The position numbers and the translations under genes are program-made. A DNA stretch of 18,377 nt from Onthomonas sp964456525 (GTDB lineage: Bacteria; Bacillota; Clostridia; Oscillospirales; Oscillospiraceae). The notes below the pieces were generated by a model. The model saw nothing but the letters and a program-made list of their open reading frames with translations. It was not told where the DNA came from and made no database searches. The DNA is taken from NCBI GenBank assembly GCA_964456525.1, contig CAYWAP010000034.1, positions 1 through 18,377 on the forward strand. The letters are read 5' to 3'. Of the stretch, positions 14,709 to 18,377 are shown piece after piece (the first letter of the stretch is position 1; every line of letters starts with the position of its first letter).

Positions 14709-16231
14709 CATTTTGTCTGATCCAGCTGTTCCGGCAGGGCAATCATCTTTTTGGGAATTTTGACCCAAAAGGCCACGCCGTCCTCCAGGTTGGTAAAATC
14801 GCACTCTCCCGCATAGGTTTTGACAATATCCCGCACAATGAAAAGACCCAAACCCACGCTCTCCGACTGATCGCGGCTGCCCCCGCTCAGGGATTTCAGA
14901 TGGTAATAGCCGGTCCAGATCTTGTCCCGGTTCTCCTCCGCAATGGGGGGGCCGGAGTTGTATACAGAGAGGAAAAAGTCGCTTTCCATATCCCGCAGGG
15001 TGATGGCAATCCGCCCCTTTTCCGGGGTGTGCTGAAAGGCGTTCATGACAAAATTGTTCAAAATCTGCTCAAACTGCTGCCGCGAGAACAGCGCCACGCA
15101 GGACTCGTCGATTTCCGAAGTCAACTGAATTTGCCGCTGCGCCATCCAGTCGTCGTATTTCTTGATCTGGCTGCGGCAACATTCCGCCAGGTCAATGCGC
15201 TCCATCACCATGCGGTTGAGCCGGTGCTCATCAAAGGACATGGTCAGCACGTCGGAAATCAGGCGGCTCATCTTGCCGACCTCTTCCATAATCGACTCAC
15301 AGTAATACCGGCGTTGCTCCTCATCGCTGACCCACTCCATCATCTCCGCCTGGGTGGAAATGATGGCCAGCGGGGTTTTCAACTCATGGGTCACCTGGCT
15401 GACAAATTGCTTTTGCAGCTGCTCAAAGGATTCCATGGTCTCATTCTGGCGCTGAAGGGCGGCGTTATAGTTTTCCAGACGGTTCAAATTGTTCTGGATG
15501 GTGTCGGCCATCTGGTTAATTTTCCGTGTCAATTCCCCCAGCTCGTCTGAGGACACCTTGCCCCGGACGCGCACTGACAGATCGCCCTCGGCAATTTTCC
15601 CGGCGACCTGATCAATCCGCTCGATGGGGGACAGGAGCTGCCGGGAGGTCACCACCACATAGCCGATTCCGGCGATCAGCGTCAGCCCCAGCATCACCAC
15701 CAGGAACCGGTTGAAATAGCTGAGCGTGCTGGCCACGCTCTGAATATTTTCATAAAGGCAGACGTAGTAGCTGCCGCTGCCCTGAGATACCAGGCTGAAA
15801 AGGCACAGATAGGAGTCCCCCTCCGAAAACAGATCCGTCATATGGACCGCTTCGGCATCCTGCACGTAGGAATCGGCCTGCCGGGTAATCCAGCGATCCA
15901 CATTTTGCGTGATGGTGTTTTCGGAGAAGTTTCCCGCTGCGTACACCAGGTTAAATTCCTCATCGGCAATCATAATCCGGATGGTATATCGGGACTCATA
16001 GGACTCCAGCTCGGCAGACTCCTCATCGGAAACATCCGCCAGATCCAGCGTGTCAATGTAATTGTTCACGCTCTCCAAAATGCGGCTCTTTTCATAGATA
16101 TAGTAATCCGGGGCAAAGAACACATACAGCAGGACGCAGCCGCCCACCACAGTCAACAGGAACACGCTCAGCGTAAACATCAGCCGATAGCGCAGCTTCC
16201 CCATAAAAAGGCGCCCGATTTTATGCCTCAT
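14708..16231 (-). CDS. membrane sensor histidine kinase
   Basis: Protein of 507 residues. A first membrane helix (about 17-39) and a second (about 175-196) bracket an extracellular sensing domain of about 135 residues, which I cannot assign to a ligand. A HAMP segment follows (about 197-250), then the dimerisation helix with the phosphate-accepting His282 in FVSQVTHELKTPLAI (276-290). The ATP-binding domain (about 380-494) has LNNFVMNAFQHT (391-402), SVYNSGPP (422-429) and VGLGLFIV (459-466). This is a class I (EnvZ/PhoR-like) kinase. Its start overlaps the end of the response regulator gene by 11 nt, so the two are co-transcribed and translationally coupled. A second Met at residue 10 is possible, but the first start has AGG at a suitable distance. 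Confidence 0.95.
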   Translation of the reverse strand: MRHKIGRLFMGKLRYRLMFTLSVFLLTVVGGCVLLYVFFAPDYYIYEKSRILESVNNYIDTLDLADVSDEESAELESYESRYTIRIMIADEEFNLVYAAGNFSENTITQNVDRWITRQADSYVQDAEAVHMTDLFSEGDSYLCLFSLVSQGSGSYYVCLYENIQSVASTLSYFNRFLVVMLGLTLIAGIGYVVVTSRQLLSPIERIDQVAGKIAEGDLSVRVRGKVSSDELGELTRKINQMADTIQNNLNRLENYNAALQRQNETMESFEQLQKQFVSQVTHELKTPLAIISTQAEMMEWVSDEEQRRYYCESIMEEVGKMSRLISDVLTMSFDEHRLNRMVMERIDLAECCRSQIKKYDDWMAQRQIQLTSEIDESCVALFSRQQFEQILNNFVMNAFQHTPEKGRIAITLRDMESDFFLSVYNSGPPIAEENRDKIWTGYYHLKSLSGGSRDQSESVGLGLFIVRDIVKTYAGECDFTNLEDGVAFWVKIPKKMIALPEQLDQTK

Positions 16232-16919
16232 TGTCAGAAACCTGGAACTGATACCCCACCCCGTAGACGGAGCGAATGTACGGATATGCGGGGGTCAGCT
16301 TTTTGCGCAGCTGCTTGACGATGGTGTCCACCGTGCGGATATCGCCGTCAAAATCCAGTCCCCAGACGGCGTCCAGAATCTGATTCCGGGTGAGGACCCG
16401 CCGGGCGTTGGTGGCAAAATACAGCAGCACATCAAATTCCTTGGGCGTCAAATCCAGGACGCTGCCGTTCAACTTGGCCACGCGGAACTCGGTCTGGATG
16501 GAGAGGGCCCCCTGCACCACCGAGCGCGTGCTTTCCCGGTTCAGACGGCGCAGCTGGACGTCAATATGGGCCTTTAGCACCCGGAGGAGGAAGGGCTTGG
16601 TCAGATAGTTGTCTGCCCCCAGATTTAATCCCCGGAGCTGATCTTCCTCGGTCTCTCGAGCGGTGAGCATGATGACCGGAATCTCTGCGGACCTTTCCCG
16701 GATTTGCTTCAAAACCTCAAAGCCATCCATCACCGGCATCATCACATCCAGGAGCAGCAGGTCTATGGTGCGGCTATGGCGGTAGTACAGCTCCAGCGCC
16801 TGTTGTCCGTCCGTTGCCGTCAGGACAGCGTATCCGTTGGCGGTGAGAAATGCGTTTAGTGTGCTGCACAGCTTGGGATCGTCTTCGGCCACCAGTAATT
16901 GAAATTGATGATGAATCAT
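16221..16919 (-). CDS. OmpR/PhoB-family response regulator
   Basis: Protein of 232 residues. The receiver domain (about 7-120) has the acidic pair AEDD (11-14), the phospho-acceptor Asp58 in LLLLDVMMPVMDG, Thr86 in MLTARE and Lys108 in LTKPF. The C-terminal winged-helix DNA-binding domain (about 135-228) has the typical LTPKEFDVLLYF (156-167), VDTIVKQLRKKL (197-208) and SVYGVGYQF (217-225). It would be phosphorylated by the kinase encoded directly downstream and would bind direct repeats in DNA. AAAGGA lies 10 nt before the ATG. It is the first gene of the two-gene operon and divergent from a secreted-protein gene, a plausible target. Confidence 0.96.
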   Translation of the reverse strand: MIHHQFQLLVAEDDPKLCSTLNAFLTANGYAVLTATDGQQALELYYRHSRTIDLLLLDVMMPVMDGFEVLKQIRERSAEIPVIMLTARETEEDQLRGLNLGADNYLTKPFLLRVLKAHIDVQLRRLNRESTRSVVQGALSIQTEFRVAKLNGSVLDLTPKEFDVLLYFATNARRVLTRNQILDAVWGLDFDGDIRTVDTIVKQLRKKLTPAYPYIRSVYGVGYQFQVSDNEA

Positions 16920-16972
16920 GAGAAGCGCATCCTTTCTGTAAGCGGAATAGGGGACTGTTGCGATTGGCCTCT

Positions 16973-17001
16973 ATCATACCATGATGGCAAAATATGCGCA
17001 A
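16973..17001 (-). promoter_or_regulatory. promoter for the response regulator operon
   Basis: On the minus strand TTGCGC (complement of 16996-17001), a 17-bp spacer and TATGAT (complement of 16973-16978). The start would be near 16966, giving a leader of about 47 nt. Confidence 0.55.
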
Positions 17002-17124
17002 GAAGGAGAACTTGCGAAAAAGCGCACAATTTGATTCGATAAATGACAGTATACGGTCACTTTGTGATGAAAATGAGGCAAGCGCGAAATCAGACCTCCC
17101 CCCGACGCCATGGAAAATCCCGCG

Positions 17125-17149
17125 TTAAAATAGTTACAACAGGTTACAA
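17125..17149. promoter_or_regulatory. tandem direct repeats, candidate response-regulator operator
   Basis: TTAAAA (17125), TTACAA (17134) and TTACAA (17144) recur with 9- and 10-nt spacing, with a weaker fourth unit ATACAC at 17155. About one helical turn between direct half-sites is the usual layout for OmpR/PhoB/PhoP-type regulators, one of which is encoded next door. Confidence 0.45.
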
Positions 17150-17262
17150 TCCCGATACACTTGAACTTTTCGAGAAGTTTCCCCGATAAATTTGAGAAAA
17201 CCGGGCTTTTTCCACAAAAATCCCCGGAAAAAGGAGAGGGGGAATTTTGATGAAAAAAAGGG

Positions 17263-17291
17263 TGGCACAACGAAGGAAAGTGTGCTATACT
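17263..17291 (+). promoter_or_regulatory. promoter for the secreted protein gene
   Basis: TATACT (17286-17291), preceded by TGC (extended -10), with a poor -35 (TGGCAC, 17263-17268) 17 bp upstream. A weak -35 with an extended -10 is consistent with activator control. Confidence 0.45.
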
Positions 17292-17346
17292 GTGTTAAAG
17301 TATCAAAAAATGACAAAATGAAAATTTTTGCCACCGGGAGGAACCT

Positions 17347-18377
17347 ATGAAAAAGCAACTTGTACAGCGCCTTCTCTCCCTGCTTCTCACCTTTGCCCTT
17401 GTGCTCAGCATGGCTGGCAGCGCCTTTGCCGCCGACGGGAGCACGGAAAGCACGGATGAGGATCAACTGGTCATAGCAGACGAGGCAGACACGTCAGCGA
17501 CGGACGAGGTCTCCGAAGCAGAACAGGACGATGAAGCGGAAGAGCAGGAAGAGACGCCCTCTGATGAAACAGAAACTTCGGAGGACGAGACCACCACAGC
17601 GTCAGAGTCATCTGGCACGCAGACCTCCGCCGCGCCCCAATCGTCCGGCATCGTGGCCCTCTCCGTGCCCGCCGAATCTGCGGAGCAGTCCGTTGACGCC
17701 GCAGATGCAGAAGGCGGGTGGAGCGTGGAGCTGGACAAGGCCACCGGTGAATACACCCTCTCCTTCACCTATCAAGAGGATGGCCAGGCCGTCAAGGCGG
17801 TAGATGGCTATTACAGCATCCCGGAAGTCACCAACGTCCAGGTGAACGGCACGAGCTACACCTTTTGCGCAGGCATTTACGCCTTTGACGGGGACGGCGT
17901 CTGCCAGCAGGCGCTGGACGAGGACAACGTCAACGTGGCAGTCACTGTACTGACCGAAGAAGACGGTGATTATATCGTCAGCAGCACGGCGTCCTATGAG
18001 GTCACTCTGGGGGATGTCAGCTGGGAGGGCGCCGTGGTGAGCAGCGCAACGGAGCTGTTTACCGGCGTGGAAGAGCTCTCCGGGCTTTACCACAGCTTCA
18101 CAGACGGCGTGGACAACGGCTACTACTCCGGCAGCTTTCTGAATACCAGCATCAATGAAATTTGCTTTGCCACCAACGGCGTGGCCCTGACCGAAACCGG
18201 CAGCTATCACTGGTATCAAAACAAGCTGTACTACTTTAAGAGCACGGTTGACGGGCTGGCTGTGGGCACCCTGTTCACCGGCACCCATAAATTCGTCGCC
18301 ACCCTCCCCGCCGCCCAGGCCAGCACCTATGACACCGGCGTGATCTACTACATGATAGACGGCGTGGGCGTGAATGC
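17347..18377 (+). CDS. secreted protein with acidic Ser/Thr-rich linker, 3' end outside window
   Basis: The frame is open from the ATG at 17347, with GGGAGG just upstream, to the window end: 343 codons and no stop. Residues 1-28 form a clear signal peptide (MKKQ, a Leu-rich core and AFA before AD). Residues 30-120 are a disordered, highly acidic Glu/Asp/Ser/Thr stretch. From about 125 the protein becomes folded-looking, rich in Tyr, Gly and Val (for example GEYTLSFTY at 134-142). SYHWYQNKLYYF (286-297) faintly recalls cell-wall-binding repeats. I do not recognise the family. A surface or extracellular protein anchored further downstream is likely, possibly controlled by the divergent two-component system. 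Confidence 0.85.
   Translation, partial: MKKQLVQRLLSLLLTFALVLSMAGSAFAADGSTESTDEDQLVIADEADTSATDEVSEAEQDDEAEEQEETPSDETETSEDETTTASESSGTQTSAAPQSSGIVALSVPAESAEQSVDAADAEGGWSVELDKATGEYTLSFTYQEDGQAVKAVDGYYSIPEVTNVQVNGTSYTFCAGIYAFDGDGVCQQALDEDNVNVAVTVLTEEDGDYIVSSTASYEVTLGDVSWEGAVVSSATELFTGVEELSGLYHSFTDGVDNGYYSGSFLNTSINEICFATNGVALTETGSYHWYQNKLYYFKSTVDGLAVGTLFTGTHKFVATLPAAQASTYDTGVIYYMIDGVGVN

Larger units (their letters stand above)
16920..17346. promoter_or_regulatory. divergent control region of the two-component system and secreted protein
   Basis: This 427-bp region has no gene. It carries a leftward promoter (16973-17001), a rightward promoter (17263-17291) and the tandem repeats at 17125-17149. 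A hairpin with an internal loop, CCGGG...CCCGG (17201-17227), lies just upstream of the rightward promoter. Confidence 0.5.

Overview
The window looks like chromosome from an anaerobic, moderately GC-rich Firmicute. Class Clostridia, and within it an Oscillospiraceae-type gut bacterium (Flavonifractor/Pseudoflavonifractor/Oscillibacter relatives), is my best guess. The evidence is the gene content, strong GGAG-type ribosome binding sites, sigma-A promoters and GC-rich codon use. The taxonomic placement is inference, because there is no rRNA or other marker here. No IS transposase, CRISPR array, tRNA or rRNA was seen.

Layout. At the left edge are the first 17 codons of an MreB/Mbl-type gene (minus) with a good promoter, followed by a long gene-free stretch. 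Next is a minus-strand CE4 polysaccharide-deacetylase-like gene (623-1429). From 1597 to 8245 lies the most interesting block. A large FMN/4Fe-4S/FAD ene-reductase of the Old Yellow Enzyme/2,4-dienoyl-CoA reductase class points left. Diverging from it are two tandem YdiB-type quinate/shikimate dehydrogenases, a YdiN-type MFS transporter and a type I 3-dehydroquinate dehydratase (AroD). Both directions have near-consensus promoters in the shared 323-bp intergenic region.

The rightward four genes match the content of the E. coli ydiN-ydiB-aroD neighbourhood. The added ene-reductase suggests a reductive route. Quinate or shikimate would be imported, oxidised to 3-dehydroquinate or 3-dehydroshikimate and equilibrated by AroD. 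The conjugated C=C of 3-dehydroshikimate would then be reduced, and the ketone reduced by the second dehydrogenase, giving dihydroshikimate-like cyclohexane acids. This would make plant cyclitol acids an electron sink. It is a hypothesis from gene content and family chemistry.

After a perfect bidirectional terminator comes a stand-alone DnaK/Hsp70 (minus) with an unusual low-complexity insert before the interdomain linker. A 702-bp non-coding region follows. It carries a strong rightward promoter, a long structured leader and a roughly 80-bp MITE-like inverted-repeat element, and it leads into a LytR-CpsA-Psr (LCP) cell-wall ligase. Next are an LD-carboxypeptidase (S66) and pyruvate kinase with a structured leader.

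The right end holds an OmpR-type response regulator and its sensor kinase (minus, overlapping genes). Divergent from them is a secreted protein with an acidic Ser/Thr-rich linker that runs off the window. Tandem TTACAA-type repeats between the two are a candidate operator for the regulator. Envelope genes (MreB, LCP, LdcA, deacetylase, secreted protein) thus flank the catabolic block on both sides.
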